64,000 nt of DNA from an uncultured Pseudomonadota bacterium (GTDB lineage Bacteria; Pseudomonadota; Gammaproteobacteria; Steroidobacterales; Woeseiaceae): NCBI GenBank assembly GCA_913055625.1, contig CAJXJW010000005.1, forward strand, positions 124,001-188,000, read 5' to 3'. A program made the translations under genes and the position numbers. Position 1 is the stretch's first letter, and every line of letters starts with the position of its first letter. Below, piece after piece: positions 10,223 to 22,681 of the stretch. A model generated the notes under the pieces. It was not told where the DNA came from. It made no database searches and saw only the letters and a list, made by a program, of their open reading frames with translations.

Positions 10223-11182
10223 ATGGCGATCGGCGGGCGCGACTGGAAGTCCTTCGCCCTCGGACTCCTCGAGGCCGGCCTGGTCGTGACCGCGTTTTTC
10301 TCGGTCGCGACCGCGTTCGACGAATGGCACCGGCTGCTCGAGCTGTTCTCGCACTTCCGGCTGCAGTACCTGGCCGTCGCAACGCTGCTGACCATCGCTT
10401 TCCTGTGGCTGCGCTGGGCGGGCTACGTCGCGCTCGGCGTCGCGACGGTCGCGCTGAACGCCTGGTACGTCGTGCCGTGGTACCTGCCGGTCGAGCGGCC
10501 GCCGGCGGCAGACACCGACCTGCGCGTGCTGCATGCCAACGTGCTGGTGTCGAATCAGGATTCGTCCCGCTTCCTCGACCTCGTCGCCGAACGCAGCCCC
10601 GACGTCATTGTAATCCAGGAGCTGCCCGGCGCCTGGAGCACGACCCTGCAGGGCCTGAAGGCGGACTATCCGCACCAGGTTGTCGAGGAGCGCGCCGACC
10701 CCTTTGGCATCGCGCTGTTATCCCGCTACCCGGTGCGCTCGTCCGCGATCAACGCCGCGGCCCCGCTGAACCTGCCTGAGATCGTCGCCACGATCGGCGC
10801 GCCGGATGGCGACTGGCAGGTCTTGTCCGCACACCCGATGACGCCGGTCAGCGCGGCCGGGTTTGCCAACCGGAACCTGCAATTGCACGGCCTGGGAGAG
10901 CTCGCATCGAGGTCACCGCTTCCGCTGGTCATCGTGGGCGACCTGAACACGTCGATGTGGGGCCATCATTACCGGAAGTTCGTCGACGCGGCGCATCTTC
11001 GCAATGCGCGCGAGGGGTTCGGTGTGCGCCCGACCTGGCCGATATTCCTGCCGGTCGGGTTGATCCCGATCGATCACGTTCTCGTCTCGGGCGACGTGGC
11101 CGTAACGACGTTCGAAACCGGGCCCGGCATCGGTTCGGATCACCTGCCCGTATTTGTCACACTGCAGCGGAGAAAGCCCTGA
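10223..11182 (+). CDS. Endonuclease/exonuclease/phosphatase (EEP) family membrane protein
   Basis: A 319-residue protein with two or three hydrophobic segments in the first 95 residues (about 12-28, 50-66 and 70-90), followed by an EEP-fold domain. Visible EEP motifs are LHANVLVSNQD, VIVIQE (metal Glu), ALLSRYPV, VIVGDLNTS (metal Asp/Asn) and a C-terminal SDHLPV His. Such membrane-tethered EEP proteins are common in proteobacteria with mostly unknown substrates; phosphodiester or phospholipid hydrolysis is likely but not shown. Its TGA stop overlaps the ATG of the next gene. Confidence 0.78.
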   Translation: MAIGGRDWKSFALGLLEAGLVVTAFFSVATAFDEWHRLLELFSHFRLQYLAVATLLTIAFLWLRWAGYVALGVATVALNAWYVVPWYLPVERPPAADTDLRVLHANVLVSNQDSSRFLDLVAERSPDVIVIQELPGAWSTTLQGLKADYPHQVVEERADPFGIALLSRYPVRSSAINAAAPLNLPEIVATIGAPDGDWQVLSAHPMTPVSAAGFANRNLQLHGLGELASRSPLPLVIVGDLNTSMWGHHYRKFVDAAHLRNAREGFGVRPTWPIFLPVGLIPIDHVLVSGDVAVTTFETGPGIGSDHLPVFVTLQRRKP

Positions 11183-11562
11183 TGTCCCGATGGTGGCTCA
11201 CGTTCAGCGCCGCCGTGCTCGGCACGCTCGGGATCACTGCCTCGTTCGTGCCGCACGAACTGCTCGACTTTTTGGACTCGCCTCCCGCCACCGCGGCGGT
11301 GCTGTCCGTGCAGCTGCTTGGCGCCGCGTGGCTCGCGCTGGCGATGCTGGACTGGGTGTCGCGTGGCACCGTGATCGGCGGCATCTACGGCCGGCCGCTC
11401 GTCGTGACGAACCTGACCTGTTTCGGCATCAGCACGATCGTCGTCGCGAAGCTCGTGCTGCAGGCGCCAAACGCGACGCTGGCGCTCCTGCTATGCGCGT
11501 TCGCGCTACCGGCGGCCGGTTTCGGCTGGTACCTGTTCAACCCGCCGGTGAACAACGGCTAG
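11182..11562 (+). CDS. Small four-helix membrane protein, unknown function
   Basis: A 126-residue protein that is almost entirely hydrophobic, with four probable transmembrane segments (near 6-24, 38-57, 70-90 and 96-116). The start ATG overlaps the stop of the EEP gene (TGATG), so the two are probably translated together. I do not recognise a named family. An in-frame extension upstream to 10957 lies wholly inside the EEP gene and was discarded. It converges on a minus-strand gene 5 bases away. Confidence 0.7.
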   Translation: MSRWWLTFSAAVLGTLGITASFVPHELLDFLDSPPATAAVLSVQLLGAAWLALAMLDWVSRGTVIGGIYGRPLVVTNLTCFGISTIVVAKLVLQAPNATLALLLCAFALPAAGFGWYLFNPPVNNG

Positions 11563-11567
11563 CAAGG

Positions 11568-12834
11568 CTACTCTTCCGTCGTGTCGAGGCCGAGTTCGAG
11601 CACGATCGGCCCGGTAAGTCCTTCCGGCAGGTTCGCGTCGTCGTCAAAGCGATTCCAGTGGCTGTTCGCGATGAAGAGGAAGCGGTCCCCGTCGACCTGC
11701 CCGAGGTTCGGCTCGTCGAAATCCGGCAGGTTCATCGCGAGAATCCGGCTGCCGGCAACGGCGCGGCCGTCGTCCGACAGGTAAAGGCGCGCAACGCGGT
11801 TCGGCCGGATGCCGTTCTGGATCGCAATGAGGTCCCTGCCGTGCCGGTACAACCCGTCGATGCCGTACGCGTTCGTCGCCGGGTCCGTCGACAGGCGCAA
11901 TACCTCCCCGTCGGCCAGCGTCACGCGGAAAAGCCCGCCGATGTAATCGGCGACGTACAGGTAGCTGCCCGTCGCGTCGAGCACCATGCCCTGCGGCGAG
12001 CCGAGCGTTCCCTTCGGCACCAGTTCCGATAGCATCCTCGTCTGCGCATCCAGTCGGTAGACGATGCCGTCGGTCTGGTCCGCGAGGTAGACGTTGCCTT
12101 CCGAGTCGAAGGCGAGATCGCCCAGGACCTGGCGGCGGTCGTTGCGGGGTAACTCGAATTCGAGCCGCGCGTCACCGCCCGCCGGGTCGACGCTGAACAG
12201 GCCGTTGCGCCCCGCGTCTTCCAGGTCCCGCGGCTCGAGCTGCTCGATCGCCGAGCTGACGAACCACAACCGACCGTCGTGGAGGCGCATGCCGAACACG
12301 CTCCAGTGCGGCCCGGGACGCGTGACGACGCGGGCGTCGTAGTCGACGTGCACGATGGCGCCGTTGCGGATGCTGCCGAGATACACGCCGCCCTCCGGGT
12401 CGACCGCGATGCCTTCGGGCACGAAGTCGCCAGGCAGGTAGCGGTAGGCCACTTGCGCGTCGCCGATGGCGGACGACAGGGCCGCGGCGCGGGCGGCATA
12501 GTCGTCCCAGCCGGGCAGCGCGTGCAGCGGCTCGAACTCGGCGAGCCCGGCCGCGCCCAGGTCCACGTTCTGCGCAAGCAATGCTTCCAGCGCCGTGAGC
12601 GCGCCCGCAGGGTCACCGGCCAGCGTCCTGGCCAGCGCCAGGTTGAACAGCCCGCCGGCGAATCCCGGCCTCGCCTCGAGCGCGCGTTCGGCGGCGGCGC
12701 GCATCGCCGCGTAGTTCTGCGCCTGGTAGGCGGCGATCAGTTCGGCCCGCGCGTCGTTGTACGCGTCGGCCCGTGCATTGCCGGCAAATGCCGCGAGGAG
12801 GAGCGCCCCCGCGGCGAAGACATTGCGCCGGCGC

Positions 12835-12845
<11 letters not shown>
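11568..12845 (-). CDS. Secreted beta-propeller (SMP-30/YncE-like) protein overlapping metH
   Basis: A 425-residue protein starting at GTG 12845, with a signal peptide ([22 protein letters not shown], cleavage near residue 25), a short TPR-like helical part (about 28-95) and a C-terminal propeller built from repeats such as [32 protein letters not shown] and [19 protein letters not shown]. The blade pattern resembles SMP-30/gluconolactonase or NHL proteins, but no catalytic metal ligands can be assigned. The start lies 11 bases inside the end of metH, implying coupled translation. A longer in-frame start at 12959 would sit deeper in metH. Function unknown. Confidence 0.75.
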
Positions 12846-16548
<3,703 letters not shown>

Positions 16549-16557
16549 GCCCTCTCC

Positions 16558-17439
<882 letters not shown>

Positions 17440-18318
17440 TCAGGCCGCTTCCGCGTTCGCGTCTGCGAACGTGGCAACGGCGAGTACCCAGTGCGGGTCG
17501 TTGACCGGCAGCGGCTTGGGCGCGGACAGGCGCAGCCCGGCTGCCCGTGAAACCGTTACGAAGCCGGCCGCCACGTCGGCGACCTTCGTGCCCTCCACCG
17601 ACGACAGCATCAGCAGCCGCCCGCTCGGCCCGAGCAGCCGGCGCGCCTCGACGACCGCGGCCAGCGGGTCGTCGGCGCCGTTCAACACGTCGTCCAGGAT
17701 CACGGTGTCGAACTCGCCGTCCTCGAACGGCAGGTCGTACATGTCGCCCTTGCGCAATGTGCAATTCGGCAGGCCGGCCAGCAGCACCTCCGCGCGGGCG
17801 AAACGCCGCGCGTCGGCATCGATGTCCACGCCGACGGCCCGCTGCGCGCGCGACGCCAACAACTTGAGAATCCGCCCGTGACCGCTGCCGATGTCGAGCA
17901 GGTCGCCGAGCGGTGTCGACACAGTGAGTTCCACGAGCGCGCGGTGCAGGCTGCGGTCCTCGGGCGACGGCTCCGGTGTCGCCGCGCCCCGCCGGAGCTC
18001 CCGGAGGCGCTCGAAGTCGCGCTGGAATTCCGGTTCGTCCCCGGGGAACAGCGCCAGCAGGCGCCGAAGCGTGCGGCCGTCGGCACCGCGCGACGGCGCG
18101 CGGTAGTAGACGTAGTGCCCGTCGCGAAAGCGCGCGAGCAGGTTCGCGTCGCACAGGCTCTTCAGATGTTGGGAAATCCGTGGCTGGCTCTGGCCGACCA
18201 CGTCGGTCAGCTCCGAGACGCTGCACTCCCCGCGCACGCACAGCGCCACCAGCCGCAGGCGGACCGGGTCCGCCAGGGCCTTGAGCTTCGCGAGCTGTGC
18301 CTCGGTCTCTTGCTCCAT
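17440..18318 (-). CDS. ArsR-family regulator fused to a SAM-dependent methyltransferase domain (SahR-like)
   Basis: A 292-residue two-domain protein. Residues 1-90 form an ArsR winged helix (LADPVRLRLVALCVRGECSV, then SQPRISQHLKSLCDANLL as recognition helix). No Cys pair typical of metal sensors is seen in that helix. Residues 120-270 are a Rossmann methyltransferase domain with motif I LDIGSGHGRI (141-150). Known SahR regulators of methionine metabolism in Proteobacteria are ArsR-type sensors of S-adenosylhomocysteine, and I recall that some carry this kind of C-terminal domain. Here the gene leads metF-metH and has a perfect palindrome over its start. Ligand identity is inference. Confidence 0.85.
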   Translation of the reverse strand: MEQETEAQLAKLKALADPVRLRLVALCVRGECSVSELTDVVGQSQPRISQHLKSLCDANLLARFRDGHYVYYRAPSRGADGRTLRRLLALFPGDEPEFQRDFERLRELRRGAATPEPSPEDRSLHRALVELTVSTPLGDLLDIGSGHGRILKLLASRAQRAVGVDIDADARRFARAEVLLAGLPNCTLRKGDMYDLPFEDGEFDTVILDDVLNGADDPLAAVVEARRLLGPSGRLLMLSSVEGTKVADVAAGFVTVSRAAGLRLSAPKPLPVNDPHWVLAVATFADANAEAA

Positions 18319-18319
18319 T

Positions 18320-18337
18320 AATAAATAACGATTTATT
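18320..18337. promoter_or_regulatory. Palindrome upstream of the ArsR-methyltransferase/metF/metH operon, probable autoregulatory operator
   Basis: A perfect inverted repeat, AATAAAT (18320-18326), spacer AACG, ATTTATT (18331-18337). It begins 2 bases upstream of the regulator's ATG within a short AT-rich stretch in GC-rich DNA. Size and position fit an ArsR-type operator controlling its own operon. TTATAT just beyond could be part of the promoter. Confidence 0.65.
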
Positions 18338-18501
18338 TATATATTGGCGACGAAGCATACCACCAAATGGCGGACGGCAACAGGGCGCACGAAATCCCTG
18401 GCCTTTCCCCGCCTCTTCCGGCCAACACGGCCGTCGGCTTGCTCTGATTCGGCGGACCCATTGGGCCTCCTGTCCCAGATACGTACCGAAAGGAGAACGT
18501 C

Positions 18502-19002
18502 GTGAGACTGATCCTGGTTCCCGCTCTTCTCGCGCTGGCATCCTGCGCATCCCATTCAACGACGGACCTCGATGAGCGGCTGTCGAGCTGGTCGGGGGCG
18601 TCGGTCCACGAACTCGCTGCCGCGCTGGGCGAGCCGACGTCGGTCGCGGACGACGCCTGGGAATGGCGCTACACCGGTCCCGGCATGCAACCTGCCACAA
18701 CGTCCTTCGCTTCTGCGCCAACCTCGGGTGCCCAGTATGTGGGCTCTACGACCGGAACGGCTTCATCCGGGGGGTTCGAGGGCAAGTCCTGGCCCCGCGG
18801 CCTCGACACGAACGTTGCGCGGAAGGAGTGCACCTATCGCGCAAAGCTTGAAGGAGCTCGAAGGTGTCAGGTTTATTTTTCCGACGGTCCGCGGAGAACG
18901 GAATTGCGCAGGCCAGTCCGTGACGCGTGGATACTTCAAATAAGGTGTCAAATAAGGTGTCAGGTTTATTTTTCTGGTGCCTCGAGATGTGGCCGAAGAT
19001 AA
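18502..19002 (+). CDS. Small lipoprotein whose 3' end runs into repeat DNA
   Basis: Starts at GTG 18502 with AAGGAGA about 8 bases upstream. The N-terminus MRLILVPALLALASCASHS is a lipoprotein signal with Cys15 as lipidation site. Residues 20-60 (DERLSSWSGASVHELAAALGEPTSVADDAWEWRYTG) resemble small SmpA/BamE-like lipoproteins that carry a G-P turn and a W-x-Y strand. After about residue 119 the frame enters the repeat (RCQVYFSDG and again RCQVYFSGAS are the translated repeat), so the natural C-terminus, which should continue after ECTYRAKLEG, seems to be lost. It may be a pseudogene. Confidence 0.5.
   Translation: MRLILVPALLALASCASHSTTDLDERLSSWSGASVHELAAALGEPTSVADDAWEWRYTGPGMQPATTSFASAPTSGAQYVGSTTGTASSGGFEGKSWPRGLDTNVARKECTYRAKLEGARRCQVYFSDGPRRTELRRPVRDAWILQIRCQIRCQVYFSGASRCGRR
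18861..18882 (+). repeat. Single GGTGTCAGGTTTATTTTT repeat head
   Basis: A copy of the head sequence AAGGTGTCAGGTTTATTTTT, the first of several in this area, located exactly where the upstream lipoprotein frame stops looking conserved. It has the same orientation as the left end of the larger element 60 bases downstream. Confidence 0.8.
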
Positions 19003-19086
19003 GCCTGGCATTCATTCTCGATACTAGACCTGACACCCTTTTCCCTCATTCTGGCGGCGCCGAGGAAAATAAACCTGACACCTTTA
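18943..19086 (+). repeat. Nested palindromic repeat element, copy 1
   Basis: Begins with AAGGTGTCA and AAGGTGTCAGGTTTATTTTT (18954-18973) and ends with the inverse GAGGAAAATAAACCTGACACCTTT (to about 19086, split here by rule only in length). Inside are ACCTGACACCC (19028-19038) and a unique core CGAGATGTGGCCGAAGATAA at about 18982-19001. The same core and the same outer ends recur in opposite orientation at 22.7-22.9 kb. This is the layout of a BIME/MITE-type element, possibly mobilised by a REP-associated tyrosine transposase; none is encoded in the window. Confidence 0.75.
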
Positions 19087-19110
19087 GGGACACTCTACTG
19101 ACCTTTCGCC

Positions 19111-19145
19111 AAAAAAGTCGGGCCCGCCTCTTTCGAAGCGGGCCC
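19111..19145 (-). terminator. Orphan intrinsic terminator hairpin
   Basis: On the minus strand GGGCCCGC (complement of 19138-19145), a 10-base loop, then GCGGGCCC (19120-19127), followed by GAC and six T. It is a strong-looking terminator, but no minus-strand gene lies just upstream of it. A near copy of the hairpin sits after the TonB receptor gene at 27.8 kb. Confidence 0.6.
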
Positions 19146-19170
19146 GCCGGGTCGAGCAATCTTCAGGGAA

Positions 19171-19268
19171 AAAAGTGTGAGGTTTATTTTCCTCGGTGCC
19201 CCCCCGGAATGAGGACGAAGACAAGCTTGGCACTCCTCGTCGAAAACAAACCTGACATCTTTTTCCCT
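19171..19268 (+). repeat. Nested palindromic repeat element, degenerate copy 2
   Basis: Starts with AAAAAAGTGTGAGGTTTATTTTCC (19169 region; first 20 bases quoted elsewhere as the head) and ends with AAAACAAACCTGACATCTTTTT. Its core GAAGACAAGCTTGGCACTC matches the core of copies 1 and 3 with few changes. The ends have diverged (GTGTGAGG, TGACATC). Together with copy 1 and the hairpin it fills the space between the lipoprotein and the next regulator gene (19003-19531), where I see no other gene. Confidence 0.65.
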
Positions 19269-19465
19269 TGATTTCACCGTTGCTCTTGCCGTTCCCATGC
19301 ACGGGATACCGACTAGACCGATGGGAAGGCAGCGTCGATCTCGGCGAATACGCGGGCAACTGTGGATTGAGGTTCACGGTCTTCTCTGGCTGAGCTCGGT
19401 CTTCCAATGGCTCACTCCCGCCGGAAGTAGCCTCTCAGGCGATTTGGGCTACACTTTCCACAAGA

Positions 19466-19514
19466 GGTGTCAGGTCAGCTATTCAGTAGCTGTCCAGACG
19501 ATTGATATGACACC
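19466..19514. repeat. Short GGTGTCA/TGACACC inverted repeat with inner hairpin
   Basis: GGTGTCA (19466-19472) and TGACACC (19508-19514) frame 35 bases that contain a hairpin CAGCTA-TTCAG-TAGCTG (19476-19492). It lies immediately upstream of the CadC-like regulator's ribosome site, so it could affect that gene's expression. It is either a decayed repeat unit or a coincidence of the common GGTGTCA word. Confidence 0.45.
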
Positions 19515-19531
19515 GTTTGCCGAGGAGCGGG

Positions 19532-21439
19532 ATGACCGTCGACACCCGGACAGGATTTCGCTTTGGCGAATGGGAAGCGTATCCCCTGCGCAACCTGCTG
19601 GCCGGCCCGGCCGGCGAAGTCCGAGTGGAGCCGAAAGTCATGCAGCTGCTCGAGCGCCTCGCAGCGCGCACCGGCGATGTCGTCGAACGTGACGTGCTGC
19701 TTGAGGAACTCTGGAGCGGCCGCGCAATGTCGGATGAGCCGCTGACGCGATGTATCGCGACACTGCGGCGCGTGCTCGACGACTCCGCAAAGGACCCGGT
19801 GTATGTACAGACGATCCCGAAACGCGGATACCGGCTGGTGTGCCCGGTCGAAGCGCTGCAGCCGGCGACGCAACAAGCTATCGCCTCACCTAAAGACATC
19901 GTGGACCGCCGCCGACTGGTCAGGGCGGTGACCGCCGTGTTGGCCGTCGCCATCGCCATCTACGCCGGTTATCGCGCGTTTCATCACCCTGACGCCCAGG
20001 CAACGCAGCCCGTGGCGAATATGGCAAAGCCTGCCACCGCACCTGCCCACTCGGTCGCAGTATTGCCGTTCGCGAACCTGAGCCCGAATCCCGACAATGA
20101 ATACCTGTCGGACGGGTTGGCCGCCGAGTTACTCAACCGCCTGACGGCGATCCCCGAACTCAAAGTGGCGGCCCGCACGTCCGCGTTCGCATTCAAGGGA
20201 CATGACAGCGACATTGCGGAGATTGCCGGACAACTACATGTGGCCCACGTACTCGAGGGAAGCGTTCGGCAATCCGGCGACCGGTTGCGCATCTCCGTAC
20301 AGCTGATCAATGCGGAAGATGGGTACCACATCTGGGCGAATACGTGGGAGCGCCCGTTCACTGACGTGTTCGAGATCCAGGACGAGGTCGCTGCGGCCGT
20401 CGTCAACTCCCTGCGCGTCGAGCTGTTGAATCCGCCGAAAGCCGTGGAGCGCACCGACCCGGAGGCATACCGGCTCTACCTGCGAGGCAGGGAAAGCTAC
20501 TTGGGCAAGGCAGAGCGTGATGTCGGCAGGCAAGAGCCAAGCTGGCTGGACGACGCCCTGTCACACGTCACGCATTCGCTCGCGATCGACCCGGACTACG
20601 CACCGGCATGGAGCCTGCTCGCCGCAATTCAATTCAACCAGGCGCAGTGGATGACCGGCGACCCGACCGAAACCTATGCGCGAGCGAGCGCCGCCGCGGA
20701 GCGAGCGCTCGACCTCGATCCCTCGGAGCATTATGCCCTGTCGACGTTGGCCGCGATCGACATCGTATGGGGCTGGGACTACGAGTCTGCGGCGCGCCGG
20801 TACAGGCAGGCGCTGGACATTGGATCCGGACACCCCGACGTGCTCGATCGCATCAATGTCATGTACAGCTGGCTATCGTACCCGGCGCCGACGTTCGTCC
20901 GCGACCTGCCCGATCGCGATCCGCTCAATGCCGGACCAGTGCTGAACGATGCACTTGGCGCCTGGAAGGAAGGGCGCTTCAACGATGCAAGAGAAAAGCT
21001 CGCCGTCGCACGTCGGCTCGCACCGAATGCGATTCGGCTGCACGTGTTCGAGGCGCTGTTTGCGTTCGACGAGGGCGACTACGCAACAGCCGCGCGTCTG
21101 GCCGGAGACCTCAACCCGGTGCTTGAATTGTGTTCCCTCTACCGTATGGGGCGTATCAAAGAAGCGCAGGCCGGACTCGACGCGCTCAAGTCGGAGGGCC
21201 CGCAGGCATACTTGGCGATCGCCAACGTCCACGCCTGCTGGGACGAGCCCGATCGCGCATTCGATTGGCTGCAGCGCGCCTTCGATGCGCACGATCCGCG
21301 CGTGATGCTGATCCGGAGCATGCAGCTGTTCGAAAACCTGCAGGACGACCCGAGGTGGGAGAAGTTCCTGGACCAGGCCGGTATCGCTGACGAAATCGTC
21401 GAACGCGTGGACCACATTATTCGTGGCGGGGCGTCATAA
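19532..21439 (+). CDS. CadC-like transmembrane transcriptional regulator with TolB/FlgO-like and TPR domains
   Basis: A 635-residue one-component regulator. Residues 8-105 form an OmpR-type winged helix (VVERDVLLEELWSGRAMSDEPLTRCIATLRRVL, then YVQTIPKRGYRLV). One transmembrane segment is at about 130-149. Residues 168-290 match the TolB/FlgO-like domain starting SVAVLPFANLSPNPDNEYLSDGL, and 305-600 are TPR-like helices. The periplasmic part is the presumed sensor; the signal is unknown. The start is the ATG at 19532 with GAGGAG upstream; a TTG at 19517 is less likely. No obvious target gene is adjacent. Confidence 0.85.
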   Translation: MTVDTRTGFRFGEWEAYPLRNLLAGPAGEVRVEPKVMQLLERLAARTGDVVERDVLLEELWSGRAMSDEPLTRCIATLRRVLDDSAKDPVYVQTIPKRGYRLVCPVEALQPATQQAIASPKDIVDRRRLVRAVTAVLAVAIAIYAGYRAFHHPDAQATQPVANMAKPATAPAHSVAVLPFANLSPNPDNEYLSDGLAAELLNRLTAIPELKVAARTSAFAFKGHDSDIAEIAGQLHVAHVLEGSVRQSGDRLRISVQLINAEDGYHIWANTWERPFTDVFEIQDEVAAAVVNSLRVELLNPPKAVERTDPEAYRLYLRGRESYLGKAERDVGRQEPSWLDDALSHVTHSLAIDPDYAPAWSLLAAIQFNQAQWMTGDPTETYARASAAAERALDLDPSEHYALSTLAAIDIVWGWDYESAARRYRQALDIGSGHPDVLDRINVMYSWLSYPAPTFVRDLPDRDPLNAGPVLNDALGAWKEGRFNDAREKLAVARRLAPNAIRLHVFEALFAFDEGDYATAARLAGDLNPVLELCSLYRMGRIKEAQAGLDALKSEGPQAYLAIANVHACWDEPDRAFDWLQRAFDAHDPRVMLIRSMQLFENLQDDPRWEKFLDQAGIADEIVERVDHIIRGGAS

Positions 21440-21443
21440 AAGA

Positions 21444-21471
21444 ATGTCGGCCCCGTTTACAGGGCCGACAT
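21444..21471. terminator. Intrinsic terminator shared by two convergent genes
   Basis: A perfect 10-bp stem ATGTCGGCCC (21444-21453) / GGGCCGACAT (21462-21471) with an 8-base loop, between the ends of the regulator gene and the minus-strand small secreted protein gene. On the minus strand it is followed by TCTTTTA, so it suits the minus gene best. Confidence 0.8.
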
Positions 21472-21485
21472 GTGGGCCAAGCCAA

Positions 21486-22040
21486 TCAATCGTCCAGCAA
21501 TTCGATCTGGGAACCTTCTGTCATTGCGATGGACGACGGGTCATCGACTGACGAGCGCTTCGCGACAAGGTCGTCTAGCAGGCCCGAGTTTCCGTGCGCA
21601 ACCAATCCGATATCACGTGACTTCAGGCCTTCAAGGTACTCGTCGATGCGCTCAGGGCGCGCGCGGTCAAAGTCCTCGCGAGCACCGTCAAAGTCGCCGT
21701 GGAAGGCTCGCAAGACACCCCGATTGTTGTATGCGGTTTCGCCAGGATAATTTTCAACTGCTTCGGCACAGACTTGCGAGGCCTCCGCCAGCGACGAATC
21801 GATGATGTAAGCACCACATAGCGTAGCGAGGACATAGCCCCTGTCGGAATCGCCGGAATCGAGCTCCTGTTTCAGTATCTCGATTCCTTCGCGGACATTG
21901 CCGGCGGTGACTTCTTCGACGCCCGGCACGTTCTCGAACCCAACTCGAAATGGAAATTCATCGGCCCGGCTCGTGATTGGCGTGGCTATCAGCGCGAAAG
22001 CCAAGGCAGCCAAGACTGCATGCGGTATCAGCTTTTTCAT
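21486..22040 (-). CDS. Small secreted protein with TPR-like helices, unknown function
   Basis: A 184-residue protein starting MKKLIPHAVLAALAFALIATPITSRA, a clear signal peptide cleaved near residue 26. The mature part carries TPR-like helices (GNVREGIEILKQELDSG, LAEASQVCAEAVENYPGETAYNNRGVLRAFHGDFDGAREDFDRAR). AGGAG lies 8 bases before the ATG. It is short for a TPR scaffold and I do not recognise a named family. It is convergent with the CadC-like regulator, and the IS3 remnant begins about 200 bases upstream of its start. Confidence 0.7.
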   Translation of the reverse strand: MKKLIPHAVLAALAFALIATPITSRADEFPFRVGFENVPGVEEVTAGNVREGIEILKQELDSGDSDRGYVLATLCGAYIIDSSLAEASQVCAEAVENYPGETAYNNRGVLRAFHGDFDGAREDFDRARPERIDEYLEGLKSRDIGLVAHGNSGLLDDLVAKRSSVDDPSSIAMTEGSQIELLDD

Positions 22041-22216
22041 GTACTTTACTCCTGTGGATTTGGCAAGCGGGAGTCATGCTTCCCGGGTACCCACTCTGGA
22101 GCAGTCAACACACAAGTAACTGATCTTGTTATCCTTTTAATATCGCAAAAGATGAAGATTCCTGTGGGAACATCGAAATCCTGCCGTCCGAGGGAGCTCC
22201 GGCGTGTGATGGTGTT

Positions 22217-22233
22217 GAAAAAGGTGTCAGGTG
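22217..22233 (+). repeat. Repeat head at the left side of the IS3 remnant
   Basis: GAAAAAGGTGTCAGGTG, the repeat head, directly abuts sequence that looks like the left end of the IS3-type remnant (GGTCAGGGTTTAGCGGACAC). The repeat sequence therefore lies on both sides of the IS remnant. Confidence 0.55.
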
Positions 22234-22681
22234 AGGTGGTCAGGGTTTAGCGGACACATCCAATAGGTTCTAAAGTGCCCGAAGGAGGTGTTCGATGACA
22301 CGTCAACGGAAGAAGTTTATGCGCCGTGAGAAGCTGGAAGTGGTGCGGCAGATAGAGCACGGCGAGAAGAAACTGAGCGAGGTGGGCCGGGAGCTGGGTG
22401 TGGCGTCCTCCACGGTGAGCGCGTGGCGGCAGGAATGGCAGGAACTGGGTAGCAAGGCGTTTCCTGGCAAAGGCCAGGGCAACAGCAAGGATGAAGAGCT
22501 GGCGCGACTGCGGCGAGAGAACGCCTCGCTAAAGGAGGACAACGAGATTCCAAAAAAAAAGCGGCAGCGTACCTCGCAATGGATGCTCGGTGAGGTACGC
22601 GATCATCGAGCGGCAGCGGAAGCAGCACAGCGTTGCGCGCCTGTGCCGCTGCCTGGGGGGCAGTCGCTCAGGCTATTACTG
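22234..22681 (+). mobile_element. IS3-family insertion sequence remnant
   Basis: Contains a left end, a frameshifted orfA and the first 30 or so codons of orfB. The rest of orfB and the right end are missing; the sequence passes straight into repeat element copy 3 at about 22681. The element is therefore inactive. Boundaries are approximate because the right inverted repeat is gone and no target duplication can be checked. Confidence 0.75.
22295..22593 (+). pseudogene. IS3-family transposase OrfA, frameshifted
   Basis: Starts at ATG 22295 with GGAGG upstream. The helix-turn-helix (KLEVVRQIEHGEKKLSEVGRELGVASSTVSAWRQEW) and the leucine-zipper part (ELARLRRENASLKEDNEI) are typical of IS3 OrfA. 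A run of nine A (22552-22560) then puts the natural ending, KKAAAYLAMDAR-stop at 22591-22593, in the -1 frame. The unshifted frame continues as nonsense through the repeats to 22843. Since IS3 elements use A-rich slippery runs, slippage could partly restore it, but the element lacks a full orfB. Confidence 0.75.

Noticed and set aside
18746..19036. Small minus-strand frame rich in KINLTP/NKPDT words
   Set aside because: The peptide is just the repeat head read in reverse; not a gene.
19084..19407. Small frames in the 19.1-19.4 kb intergenic region
   Set aside because: They cover the terminator hairpin and repeat copy 2 and have no supporting start signals or conservation.
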